From NCBI GenBank assembly GCA_934255135.1, contig CAKQMV010000017.1:1-34551 (forward strand): a stretch of 34,551 nucleotides of DNA, in the 5' to 3' direction. Position 1 is the stretch's first letter, and the number at the start of each line of letters is the position of its first letter. Source of the stretch: an uncultured Clostridia bacterium (GTDB lineage Bacteria; Bacillota; Clostridia; Peptostreptococcales; Anaerovoracaceae). Positions 7,911 to 16,138 of the stretch are shown in pieces. Both the position numbers and the translations under genes were made by a program. The notes below the pieces were generated by a model. The model did not search any database. It had not been told where the DNA came from and saw only the letters and a list, made by a program, of their open reading frames with translations.

Positions 7911-7946
7911 GTTTTTATGCATGATTTTGTGTTTTTATGCTATAAT
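7911..7946 (+). promoter_or_regulatory. argR promoter with 20-bp-spaced direct repeats
   Basis: A consensus -10 TATAAT at 7941-7946 with an upstream TGC (extended -10) and no good -35. The decamer GTTTTTATGC occurs at 7911-7920 and again at 7931-7940, one copy in the -35 region and the other abutting the -10. The 20-bp spacing is about two helical turns, so a protein would meet both copies on one face. On the other strand the half-site reads GCATAAAAA, loosely like an ARG-box half-site. Autoregulation by ArgR is therefore inferred, not shown. Confidence 0.55.
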
Positions 7947-7974
7947 CTTTCTAACTTAACCGGAGGTGTTTTTT

Positions 7975-8433
7975 ATGAGATACTCAAGACAGAACAAGAT
8001 TCTCGAAATCATCAATTCGAGCGAAATCGAGACGCAGGATCAGCTTCAGAGCGCTCTTGAGGATGCTGGTTACAAGGTAACTCAGGCAACCGTTTCAAGA
8101 GATATCAAGGAGCTTCAGCTGGTCAAGACTTTATCGAAGAGCGGTAAGTCAAGATACGTTTCAGCTAAGTTTGAATCAGCACCTATCACCGACAGATTTA
8201 TCAAGATTTTTAGAGAGACAATAATATCTTATGCGTCAGCTCAGAATCTGATCATTATCAAGACACTGTCTGGATGCGGCAATGCTGCTGCAGAGGCTCT
8301 TGATAACCTCGGACTTGATCATATAATCGGTTCAGTAAGCGGCGACAACACGATGCTCGTCGTTGTAGACAAGGAAGAGAACGTTCCTGAGATTCTGAAG
8401 TCATTAGACAAGATTATTAACAAGACGGAGTAA
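7975..8433 (+). CDS. argR: Arginine repressor ArgR/AhrC
   Basis: Arginine-sensing repressor of arginine synthesis, and in many Firmicutes activator of catabolism; works as a hexamer. 152 residues. Seen: an N-terminal winged helix (YSRQNKILEIINS through ATVSRDIKELQLVK) and the C-terminal oligomerisation/arginine-binding part with SGCGNAAAEALDNLGLDHI and GSVSGDNTMLVVV (usually GDDT, here GDNT). The ATG at 7975 has CGGAGG (7961-7966) at 8-nt spacing; the upstream in-frame GTG overlaps that site and is rejected. It sits 5 bp before recN, the conserved Firmicutes argR-recN arrangement. Confidence 0.95.
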   Translation: MRYSRQNKILEIINSSEIETQDQLQSALEDAGYKVTQATVSRDIKELQLVKTLSKSGKSRYVSAKFESAPITDRFIKIFRETIISYASAQNLIIIKTLSGCGNAAAEALDNLGLDHIIGSVSGDNTMLVVVDKEENVPEILKSLDKIINKTE

Positions 8434-8438
8434 TATAC

Positions 8439-10064
8439 ATGCTTAACAGAATTGTCATAGATAATTTTGCAACAATTGAACATTTATCATTTGACTTAGG
8501 CGATGGTCTCAACGTTATCACAGGAGAGACCGGTGCCGGTAAGTCAGTACTGGTACAGGCAATCAGCACAGCCCTCGGCGGCCGTGCTGATATTTCGATG
8601 GTCAGAAAGGGACAGAACAGGTCCCTTATACAGCTTTCATGTGATCGCGCCGGAGAAGAATTCATTATAACAAGAGAGCTTCTCGCCTCAGGAAAGAGCC
8701 ATGCGAAGATAAACGGCGAAGCGGTAACACTCGTGCAGCTTCGCGATTTTTGTCGTGATCTAATCGATATTCATGGACAATACGACAATCAGAGAATTCT
8801 TGATCCTGAGAATCATATTCTGATTACTGACAGCTTTCACAAGGATCAGATTGTAGATTCACTTGCAGAGCTTTCGGACAAGTATTTGGTTTATCGCAGG
8901 GCTCTTAAGGAGTATAACGATCTTATTTCTGAGGAGAAGCAGTTTCGAAGACAGCAGGATTTCTACAGCTTTGAGTATGACTACATAAGTAAGCTCGAGC
9001 TTAAACCTCATGAGGATGAGGAACTCACAGAGAGACTTGACCTTATGAAGAACAGCGAGAGAATATATTCTGCGGTCAATTCTTCATATAGTGCGCTACA
9101 TGAGGACGATATTTCGACACTTACGGTTCTAAGCAGATGCATGAATGAGCTTATGAGTGTTTCTTCATATAGTGAAGGCCTGTCTTCTCTCTCTGAGGAG
9201 CTGAATGATATCTATTACAGACTTGAGGATGTTTCAGATCAGCTTCGTGATACTCTCTATTCCCTTTCCTTCTCTGAAGAAGAGATGGATGAGGTATCAG
9301 AAAGGCTTAGCGTGATTGAGGATGCCAAGAGAAAGTACAGCATGGACATCGATGGCATCATCGAATATATGAATGACCTTTCTGATAAGCTTCTGCTTAT
9401 CCAGAATTTTGATGGTGAGAAGGAGCGTCTTAAGAATGCTTGTGATGAAGCGTATTCAGAGCTTGAAGCTGTAGCTTCAGTTGTAAGCAAGAAGCGTCAT
9501 AAGATTGCTTCGGAGCTAGAAGAGCTTATTTCAACTGAGCTTAAGGAGCTTGACTTCGCTAACTCTGAGTTCAGCATTGGAATCGAAAGGCTCGATGAGA
9601 TTACAGAGCTTGGCTATGATAGAGTCGAGTTTCTGATTTCGACTAACCCTGGGCAGCCGCTCGCCCCTATCACCAAGATTGCATCGGGCGGTGAGATTTC
9701 AAGAGTAATGCTCGCATTCAAGCATATCATCGGAGACTCCGATAATATGGAGACCATGATTTTTGACGAGATTGATACCGGAATCAGTGGAAGAACAGCT
9801 CTTACTGTTGGAAAGAAGCTTAATCAGATTGCTATGTCTCATCAGATTATATGCATCACTCACCTTCCACAGATTGCAGCTTATGGTAGAGACAATTATC
9901 TGATTACCAAGTCTGTTGAGGATGGATCATCTCACACAAGGGTTCAGCACCTCGATGAAGACGGCAAGATTGCAATGGTAGCTACGCTCTTCAGTGGAAG
10001 TCAGGACGACAGTGCTCTATCGGCAGCACGTGATCTTATAGATAAGGTTAATAAGAATAAATAA
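8439..10064 (+). CDS. recN: DNA repair protein RecN
   Basis: SMC-like ATPase that acts early at double-strand breaks and holds DNA ends together. 541 residues. Seen: Walker A GETGAGKSVLVQ (about residues 29-40), IDIHGQYDNQRILD after the N-lobe, a long acidic coiled-coil middle (roughly 150-370), the ABC signature IASGGEISRVMLAF, and Walker B MIFDEIDTGISG, then the H-loop region ICITHLPQIAAYG. The GGAG ribosome site lies inside the last codons of argR, so the two genes are co-translated. A terminator follows at 10079-10111. Confidence 0.96.
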   Translation: MLNRIVIDNFATIEHLSFDLGDGLNVITGETGAGKSVLVQAISTALGGRADISMVRKGQNRSLIQLSCDRAGEEFIITRELLASGKSHAKINGEAVTLVQLRDFCRDLIDIHGQYDNQRILDPENHILITDSFHKDQIVDSLAELSDKYLVYRRALKEYNDLISEEKQFRRQQDFYSFEYDYISKLELKPHEDEELTERLDLMKNSERIYSAVNSSYSALHEDDISTLTVLSRCMNELMSVSSYSEGLSSLSEELNDIYYRLEDVSDQLRDTLYSLSFSEEEMDEVSERLSVIEDAKRKYSMDIDGIIEYMNDLSDKLLLIQNFDGEKERLKNACDEAYSELEAVASVVSKKRHKIASELEELISTELKELDFANSEFSIGIERLDEITELGYDRVEFLISTNPGQPLAPITKIASGGEISRVMLAFKHIIGDSDNMETMIFDEIDTGISGRTALTVGKKLNQIAMSHQIICITHLPQIAAYGRDNYLITKSVEDGSSHTRVQHLDEDGKIAMVATLFSGSQDDSALSAARDLIDKVNKNK

Positions 10065-10078
10065 GACCCAGAACACGC

Positions 10079-10111
10079 AAGAGGCACAGGCTTAACGCCC
10101 GTGCCTCTTTT
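10079..10111 (+). terminator. Intrinsic terminator after recN
   Basis: GAGGCACAGGC pairs with GCCCGTGCCTC across a 5-nt loop (one A-C mismatch, plus flanking AA/TT pairs), followed by a short T-run. It is 15 bp past the recN stop. It lacks a good T-run in the opposite direction, so it serves recN better than the convergent permease gene. Confidence 0.8.
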
Positions 10112-10147
10112 CAAATGCATCACATCGTAACCCTTGATGCGATCCCT

Positions 10148-11047
10148 CTATTTATTCTTAAGAGCATCTCTTAGGAACAGGATTGATGTATAGATTACTA
10201 CAACAATTACGAGCCACATAAGCTTGTCGACTGGAAGACTCTTTACAAGGAAATAAGCAATTAGGACACCTAGACAACCGCAAATTGTTGTTCCAATTGT
10301 TGCAATCATATCAATCTTGTTCTCTCTTAAGAACTTAGGTACATTACCGAATGCCATCAGATAAGCACAGCCACCCATCATGATTGGAAATGCCGCTCCT
10401 ACGCTCATACCAATGATTGATACGAGTGCAAGTGTAGGTGCATATGCTCCGATTCCGATGTTCATAAATGCTCCAAGGAAGAAGCAGACAATTACTGCGA
10501 TTACAAGCTTTATTCCTGTAAGTCCAAGGGCATCGCCATTACCGCCTGAAAATGGTCCGACAGCCAGTGTCTTAAGTGCCATTATGATACCAAGAGCCAG
10601 CAGTCCAACACCCATTCCAAGTCTGATCTTGTGAGCATCCCACTTAGTTACGATTCCAGCTCCAACAAGAGCTCCTAGCACCTGTGCGAATATCATCGAA
10701 ACCAGTGTTATAGTATCAACTTCTACAAACCCGAAGAACAGGAATGCCTCCAGTAGAACAGGAATAGCTCCTCCTGCGTTCAGAGTTCCCGGAATTAATT
10801 CATCCGGTACTGATTTACGGATCTTATATGCGGATGATGCAATAGCATAAGATCCGATTCCAAGTGTATCAAAGAAGTAGGAAACCATTCCAACAACAGC
10901 GTTATATGCGCCATGCTTCTTCTCTTCCTGTATCTTAGCAGCGCCATCCTCTGTTGCGAGCTGTCTCTTGAAGGCGCCCGCCATAAGAAATGCCGTCAAA
11001 AGCATACCGACTATACATAAACCTTTGAGAATAAGTAAACTGTTCAT
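10148..11047 (-). CDS. TauE/SafE-family membrane permease
   Basis: A 299-residue polytopic membrane protein of the TauE/SafE (DUF81) family, which exports or moves sulfite, sulfoacetate and related small anions. Hydrophobic segments alternate along the whole length (for example LCIVGMLLTAFLMAGAF, AFLFFGFVEV, VIAVIVCFFLGAFMNIGIG, LMWLVIVVVIYTSILFL). The paired small-residue patterns GTLNAGGAIPVLLEAF and MNIGIGAYAPTLALVSIIGMS fit the family's two-fold repeat. GGGAGG lies 6 nt before the ATG. It is divergent from a LysR gene 267 bp away, so control by that regulator is likely. The substrate cannot be assigned. Confidence 0.85.
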   Translation of the reverse strand: MNSLLILKGLCIVGMLLTAFLMAGAFKRQLATEDGAAKIQEEKKHGAYNAVVGMVSYFFDTLGIGSYAIASSAYKIRKSVPDELIPGTLNAGGAIPVLLEAFLFFGFVEVDTITLVSMIFAQVLGALVGAGIVTKWDAHKIRLGMGVGLLALGIIMALKTLAVGPFSGGNGDALGLTGIKLVIAVIVCFFLGAFMNIGIGAYAPTLALVSIIGMSVGAAFPIMMGGCAYLMAFGNVPKFLRENKIDMIATIGTTICGCLGVLIAYFLVKSLPVDKLMWLVIVVVIYTSILFLRDALKNK

Positions 11048-11108
11048 AACGTACCTCCCAAAACTCTAGCCTTAATCAAATTAATAAAATTAATCAAATG
11101 ATTGAAAT

Positions 11109-11118
11109 CTTCCGGAAG
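11109..11118. repeat. 10-bp palindrome in the tauE-lysR intergenic region
   Basis: CTTCCGGAAG, a perfect self-complementary decamer inside an otherwise very AT-rich 267-bp intergenic region, about 60 bp upstream of the permease start. A possible regulator site; no known motif is matched. Confidence 0.35.
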
Positions 11119-11216
11119 TAAAATATTGCGAAATAATTATCGATAAACACATTTCTTATACAATTTGATTATAATTTAACAATTTCTATAAGTACAGTTT
11201 ATAATACTTCATTTAG

Positions 11217-11235
11217 AAATAAGTAATTCTTATTT
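11217..11235. promoter_or_regulatory. Candidate LysR-type operator (T-N11-A palindrome)
   Basis: AAATAAG-TAATT-CTTATTT is a perfect inverted repeat with 7-bp arms and a 5-bp centre, and it contains the T-N11-A pattern (T at 11220, A at 11232) typical of LysR-family sites. It lies about 80 bp upstream of the lysR start and 170 bp upstream of the permease start, a fitting place for autoregulation plus control of the divergent target. The region is AT-rich, so chance palindromes are a concern. Confidence 0.5.
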
Positions 11236-11314
11236 TACGTTGTATTTTAAATTCATTTTTATTACAATTTAGTAGATATAAATCAGAATTACTTAATAAT
11301 CTAGAGGTTATATT

Positions 11315-12190
11315 ATGCTCACTAACAAGTACTTAATACTGGTTCAGTTATATGAATCACGCAGCATCAAGAAGGCAGCAGAAGCACTTTCATACTCACA
11401 GTCAGCTGTGAGCCAGGCACTGCAGTCAATAGAGAACGAGCTTGGAGTAAAGCTTTTTATAAGAAGGAAGAACGGTCTCAACGTTACAAACGAAGGAGAA
11501 CAGCTTTATTACAGAATTAAGTCTATTTATGATGCCGAGAACGACCTTCAGCAGGATGTTGCATCCCTTAAGGGAATGATTTCCGGTGAGATTAAAATAG
11601 GAGCTTACCACACAGTGGCATGCTCCATACTCCCATCAGTTATAGCTGAATTCAATAAGATGTATCCGAGCATAACTTTCAATATTAAAGAAGGTGACAA
11701 TACAGAAATCAGACGCTGGATTGAAACTGACAAGATTAATTTCGGTATTCTGTCTCTTAAGGAGAACGAGGATCTTATTACATATCCCCTACTCGAAGAT
11801 CCATTCTATGTGGTTCTTCCAGAGAATGATCCTGCTGCTAAGCTTGAGAGATTCGATGTAGAAGATTTCGAGGACAGAGATTATATATACCTGTCAGAAT
11901 CCCGTGATACCAACGACATTGATGCTTTTGACAAGTACCACATCACACCTAAGAAGTTCATAAGCGTTGATCAGTATGAGACTATTCTTGCAATGGTTGA
12001 ACAGGGACTTGGAATCAGCATCCTCCCTGACCTTTCGATTCTCGAAAACTATAACACCAGGAAGGTTCTCCTTGATCCTCCATATCACCGAAATATCGGC
12101 ATTCTCGCTAACGAGAGACAGATGAATTCAATTGCAGTATCAACATTCATTAAATTCATACTAGATACGGTTAATCCATCTGACGAATAG
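11315..12190 (+). CDS. LysR-family transcriptional regulator
   Basis: A 291-residue LTTR. N-terminal winged helix-turn-helix (residues 1-60): SIKKAAEALSYSQSAVSQAL, IENELGVKLFIRRKNGLNVT. A linker helix follows, then a two-lobe effector domain (from about 90: SGEIKIGAYHTVACSILPSVI ... FGILSLKEN ... MVEQGLGISILPD), resembling CysB/CbsB-like sensors of small anions. AGAGG lies about 8 nt before the ATG. It is transcribed away from the TauE/SafE permease, its likely target. At the 3' end a 6-bp stem (12182-12197) overlaps the stop codon and is followed by TTGTATTATT, a weak terminator candidate. Confidence 0.92.
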   Translation: MLTNKYLILVQLYESRSIKKAAEALSYSQSAVSQALQSIENELGVKLFIRRKNGLNVTNEGEQLYYRIKSIYDAENDLQQDVASLKGMISGEIKIGAYHTVACSILPSVIAEFNKMYPSITFNIKEGDNTEIRRWIETDKINFGILSLKENEDLITYPLLEDPFYVVLPENDPAAKLERFDVEDFEDRDYIYLSESRDTNDIDAFDKYHITPKKFISVDQYETILAMVEQGLGISILPDLSILENYNTRKVLLDPPYHRNIGILANERQMNSIAVSTFIKFILDTVNPSDE

Positions 12191-12212
12191 TTTCGTCTTG
12201 TATTATTACTTA

Positions 12213-13241
12213 CTACACTGAAGCTACGAAGAGCTCAAGCGCGATATTTCTATCGATATTACCGCGCTTGATGTCTCTGTCGGTGTTATACAGATACACC
12301 AGTATATTCTTTATGCGCTTCTTCTGAAATCCCCTGGCAGCCTGAAATGCCTTCTTAAATCTGAACTCATTTACACCAAGCTCCTTGGACATCGCAGACA
12401 TAGTATATCCCTCATCTGAAAGCTCAAGTGAATCATACATCATCTCAAACTGCTTTGTTATAAGAGAGAACAGCATCATTGCGCTGTCATCATCTGACAG
12501 AATTGACGTTGTAAGCTCCATCGCCTTCTTCTTGTTTCCATTCATCAGTGCATCAATAAGATTAAATACGAATTTATCCTCCGCACCAACAAGAAGCTCA
12601 TCAATCAGATGATTATCTATTGAATTACCCTCGCATGCATTAGTCAGCTTAAACAGATCTCTCTCAAGCTCATCCAGATTATAATCACTATCCTTGTAGT
12701 AATATCCGCTCATATCGATAAGATACTGAAGCTCTCTTCTGCCAATCATAAGACCGGCCTTGTGGATTCTCTTATTTATAAAACCTGTCAGCTCAGCCTT
12801 CTCAAGTCTCGCAAAATCATACGCCTTACACGCCTTCATAAGCTTCTTGCCGTAAGCTGAGAGGTTGTTTCGATTCTTGCTGTCCACGACAAAAATCACC
12901 ACGGACGAATCGTTGGGTTCTCCGCATAAATCAATGAGTCTGCTGTCCGCTCCACCTTCTGCTTTGATTCCACCCTTTACTGCAGGCAGGTAGTTTCTTA
13001 CTATTACAATTCTTCTCTCAGAGAACATTGAATACGACTTAGCAGCAGCAAGGATATCATCAGCGCTACATTCATCACCCTGGAGATCAACCACATCAAA
13101 ACTTCTGTACTCCTGTGAAACGTACCTATCCTTGATCTGTTCTATCGCCCAATGCATAAGAAAATCCTCTGCTCCATAAAAGAACAGAGAATTTCCGGTT
13201 ATATTCTTCTTGAAATCATTTGTAAAATCCTTAAATGACAT
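12213..13241 (-). CDS. holA: DNA polymerase III subunit delta
   Basis: Delta subunit of the clamp loader, which opens the beta sliding clamp. 342 residues. Seen: the N-terminal AAA+-like fold lacking a functional Walker A (NSLFFYGAEDFLMHWAIEQI), the conserved SMFSERRIVIVRNYLP, the middle helical lid, and the C-terminal collar domain (ALMNGNKKKAMELTTSILS, LVYLYNTDRDIKRGNID). AAGGAG sits 6 nt before the ATG. It begins 22 bp after the stop of the sensor kinase gene, so the two may share a transcript; in other Firmicutes holA also lies close to comEC. Confidence 0.93.
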   Translation of the reverse strand: MSFKDFTNDFKKNITGNSLFFYGAEDFLMHWAIEQIKDRYVSQEYRSFDVVDLQGDECSADDILAAAKSYSMFSERRIVIVRNYLPAVKGGIKAEGGADSRLIDLCGEPNDSSVVIFVVDSKNRNNLSAYGKKLMKACKAYDFARLEKAELTGFINKRIHKAGLMIGRRELQYLIDMSGYYYKDSDYNLDELERDLFKLTNACEGNSIDNHLIDELLVGAEDKFVFNLIDALMNGNKKKAMELTTSILSDDDSAMMLFSLITKQFEMMYDSLELSDEGYTMSAMSKELGVNEFRFKKAFQAARGFQKKRIKNILVYLYNTDRDIKRGNIDRNIALELFVASV

Positions 13242-13263
13242 ATGATCTCCTTAGTTCATTTCC

Positions 13264-16074
13264 TTAATTCAGGATCCTGTTTCCCTGCAAAGCTTTCTGA
13301 ATTTCTGATTTAATCTGACTTACATCTATAGGCTTCGATATATGTCCGTCCATCTTCATTAAAGCAGCCATAGCCTTGTCCTCGTTAAATGCATTAGCAG
13401 TCATCGCAATAATAGGAATTCCGGACTTTCCTTTATCACTGAATCTTCTGATTGCCTGTGTAGCCTTATATCCATCCAGATTAGGCATCTGTATATCCAT
13501 GAGAATCAGATCATAGGTTCCTGATTCTGACTTATCCATCCTGTCGACGCACTGAACACCATCTTCAACACGTTCCACAATAAGACCGAGGTCCTCTAGC
13601 AGAACCGTGGCAATCTCAGCGTTCAGATCATTATCCTCTGCAAGCAGAACATGTTTACCCTGGATGTCACCAATATCGTCCTTATCAAAGGTAGCGGCCT
13701 GTTTATTATCGTAGTATATCTCATCAGCCTTCTTGAACATGATAGTTACTTTCACGGTTGTTCCCTCACCGAGCTTACTGTCAATTTCAAGTGTACCGCC
13801 CATCATATCCACAAGACTCTTTACAATAGGCATGCCAAGACCGGTTCCAGCAACCTTGCCTGCTGTCGTATTGTGTTCACGTGTAAAAGGTTCAAAGAGT
13901 GTCTTCTGATACTCCTCACTCATACCGATTCCGTTGTCGATAATCTCTGTTGAAATCCTTACATATCCATCTTTATCACATGGAAGCTCCTCTGTTCTGA
14001 CAATAACTGTACCTCCGGCAGGTGTATATTTGATTGCATTGCTGAGAAGATTGATGAATACCTCCTTAAGCTTTGTTCCATCACACATTATATGCTCGTG
14101 CTCAACATGTGATTCTACATTAAGTGTAACTCCGTCCTTATCAGCAGCTGCCTCAAAAACACTTCTAAGCTCTTCGATAACAGAACTGAAATTAGAATAA
14201 TTCTCATCAAGTTCAATCCTGCCGCTCTCAATTCTTGCCATATCAAGAACGTTGTTTAAGATTTCCAGAAGCAGATTACCGGATTGTTCTATCTTCTCCT
14301 GATATCCTATAAGCTTTGGATCTGTAAGATCCTTCTTCATAAGCTCACTATATCCAAGAAGTGCATTCATAGGCGTTCTGATGTCGTGCGACATATTGAA
14401 CAGAAAATCTGACTTTGCGGCATTAGCCTTCTCAGCCTGCTCCATAGCCTCTCTTGCTTTCATCTCTGAAAATCTTGATAGCTTAAGAAGTCCGACAATT
14501 ATTACATGAACTAACATAAATATTGCTAAGAATATAACTATGACAAGTACAGCGTTATCTCTTAAGAAATCCGAAACAGTTACCTTATTGTCTGAATTAT
14601 CATAAATCGAAAGAGCATTGCTAAGCATCGAATCTGGCATAGTCTTGATTGTCTTATTAAGTATAGACACAAGAATCACATCATCACGGTTAACTGCAAA
14701 CTGTGTATTGCACTTATGCGTGAGAAATCTGCTGTGAAGCTTATTATCATTAATGTAGTTTAAAACCTGGTTAGATCTCACAACAAAACAATCAGCCTCT
14801 CCAGTTCTAACCGCATTCTTAACCATATTAAAGGTATCATATTCCTTAATCTTCCAGTGAGGATAGTTGTACTCAATAAACCACTTTGATGCAACAAAGC
14901 CTTTGCATACAGCTACTGTAACGTCAGCATTTTCATCAAAAGTGTCATCTGTTGTAATTGCAGCCAGATTAAAGCTCATTGTTGTATCAGACAGTATGAT
15001 GTCATTCTGTTCTGCTTCATAAGGATTCTCACTTACACTAAATATCATGTCTATGGTTCCATCCTTAAGAGCCTTGAACTGATCCTGCCTTGTCTTATAT
15101 GCTATAAGATCAAATGTGAGCTTATCCTTGCCAAGACAATTCCTAGCATGAAGAATATAGTTCTCAACTACTCCTGTAAATTCCGATTTATCATTGTCAA
15201 ATACACTTATTCCTGGATCATCGGTCAATACTCCCACCTTAATTAATCCATGATTCTTGACCCAGCTTCTCTCCTCATCAGTCAGTACTTCAACCGTCTG
15301 CGTTGTGAGGTAACGCTGATAGAGTTCATCATCATAGAATGGCTTATCATGATCGATACTCTTCATTGCGTTATCAAGCTGTTTCTTAAGTTCTGGATGG
15401 TTCTTATTGATTACGTAATAAATGTCAGAGTTTCCGAAATTAATCAGTGCTGATACGCCTTTATCTCCCCACTGCTGACTCTCTACTGATATGAATCCAT
15501 CGATTTCCTTATTATTAATCTTCTGCAGAGCATCATCAGCATTCTGAATCTGAACATGCTTAGTGCTTATACCATTTTTCTCTTCCCACTCTGAGAATAG
15601 AGTTGCAGGCTTACTTCCATCAATCATTCCAATTCTCTTACCATCGAGAGAATCAATATCTGTTGCAGTTATGCTCGTATTACTGAGATTTGAGTATAGG
15701 AAATATTGTTCTTCTCCCATAGGAAGATCTGAGTACAATAGCTTTGCTGCTCTTTCTTCTGTGTATGAAACACATCCCATAACATCAATCTCACCGGACT
15801 CCACTTTCTCCATAAGGTCATTCCAGTCTCCGTTGACATACTTGTATTCCCAACCTGTATATGATGCTACAGTCTGCTGATAATCATAACCATACCCGCT
15901 TCTCGCACCATTCTTGCCGGTGATATAGAATGCGTTATCTTCATTCCAGCCAATTCGTATTGTTTTGTTATTTGATGCATTAGCTTCAGCAAATGCAGGA
16001 ATAAAACCCGCAATAATGCATCCGCACAGCATCAGACATCCTATTCTATATATAAAACCTTTAATTCTGCTCAT
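13264..16074 (-). CDS. Hybrid sensor histidine kinase with two periplasmic-type solute-binding domains
   Basis: A 936-residue BvgS/EvgS-like hybrid kinase. A signal sequence or N-terminal anchor (residues 8-30, ending AFAEA) is followed by two SBP_bac_3 domains in tandem (about 36-260 and 272-500), a transmembrane helix (about 508-532), a short coiled linker, HisKA with SHDIRTPMNALLGYSELM (His563), HATPase_c with N box INLLSNAIKYT, G1 DNGIGMS and G2 GTGLGMPIV (about 670-785), and a REC domain (about 805-930) with acceptor Asp860 in LILMDIQMP and Lys914. No HPt domain and no separate response regulator are visible nearby, so the output is unknown. It probably binds an amino acid or similar small ligand outside the cell. 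GAGG is 7 nt before the ATG. It lies between comEC and holA, an unusual place for a sensor. Confidence 0.92.
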   Translation of the reverse strand: MSRIKGFIYRIGCLMLCGCIIAGFIPAFAEANASNNKTIRIGWNEDNAFYITGKNGARSGYGYDYQQTVASYTGWEYKYVNGDWNDLMEKVESGEIDVMGCVSYTEERAAKLLYSDLPMGEEQYFLYSNLSNTSITATDIDSLDGKRIGMIDGSKPATLFSEWEEKNGISTKHVQIQNADDALQKINNKEIDGFISVESQQWGDKGVSALINFGNSDIYYVINKNHPELKKQLDNAMKSIDHDKPFYDDELYQRYLTTQTVEVLTDEERSWVKNHGLIKVGVLTDDPGISVFDNDKSEFTGVVENYILHARNCLGKDKLTFDLIAYKTRQDQFKALKDGTIDMIFSVSENPYEAEQNDIILSDTTMSFNLAAITTDDTFDENADVTVAVCKGFVASKWFIEYNYPHWKIKEYDTFNMVKNAVRTGEADCFVVRSNQVLNYINDNKLHSRFLTHKCNTQFAVNRDDVILVSILNKTIKTMPDSMLSNALSIYDNSDNKVTVSDFLRDNAVLVIVIFLAIFMLVHVIIVGLLKLSRFSEMKAREAMEQAEKANAAKSDFLFNMSHDIRTPMNALLGYSELMKKDLTDPKLIGYQEKIEQSGNLLLEILNNVLDMARIESGRIELDENYSNFSSVIEELRSVFEAAADKDGVTLNVESHVEHEHIMCDGTKLKEVFINLLSNAIKYTPAGGTVIVRTEELPCDKDGYVRISTEIIDNGIGMSEEYQKTLFEPFTREHNTTAGKVAGTGLGMPIVKSLVDMMGGTLEIDSKLGEGTTVKVTIMFKKADEIYYDNKQAATFDKDDIGDIQGKHVLLAEDNDLNAEIATVLLEDLGLIVERVEDGVQCVDRMDKSESGTYDLILMDIQMPNLDGYKATQAIRRFSDKGKSGIPIIAMTANAFNEDKAMAALMKMDGHISKPIDVSQIKSEIQKALQGNRILN

Positions 16075-16106
16075 AGTTTATCCTCATAATCAAAACAGCC
16101 CATAAA

Positions 16107-16112
16107 ATTATA
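16107..16112 (-). promoter_or_regulatory. Putative -10 element of the sensor kinase gene
   Basis: A perfect TATAAT on the minus strand in the 64-bp gap after comEC, about 33 bp upstream of the kinase start. No good -35 is seen at standard spacing, so this is only a candidate. Confidence 0.35.
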
Positions 16113-16138
16113 AACTAAAAGCAAATTTAAAGCTATCT

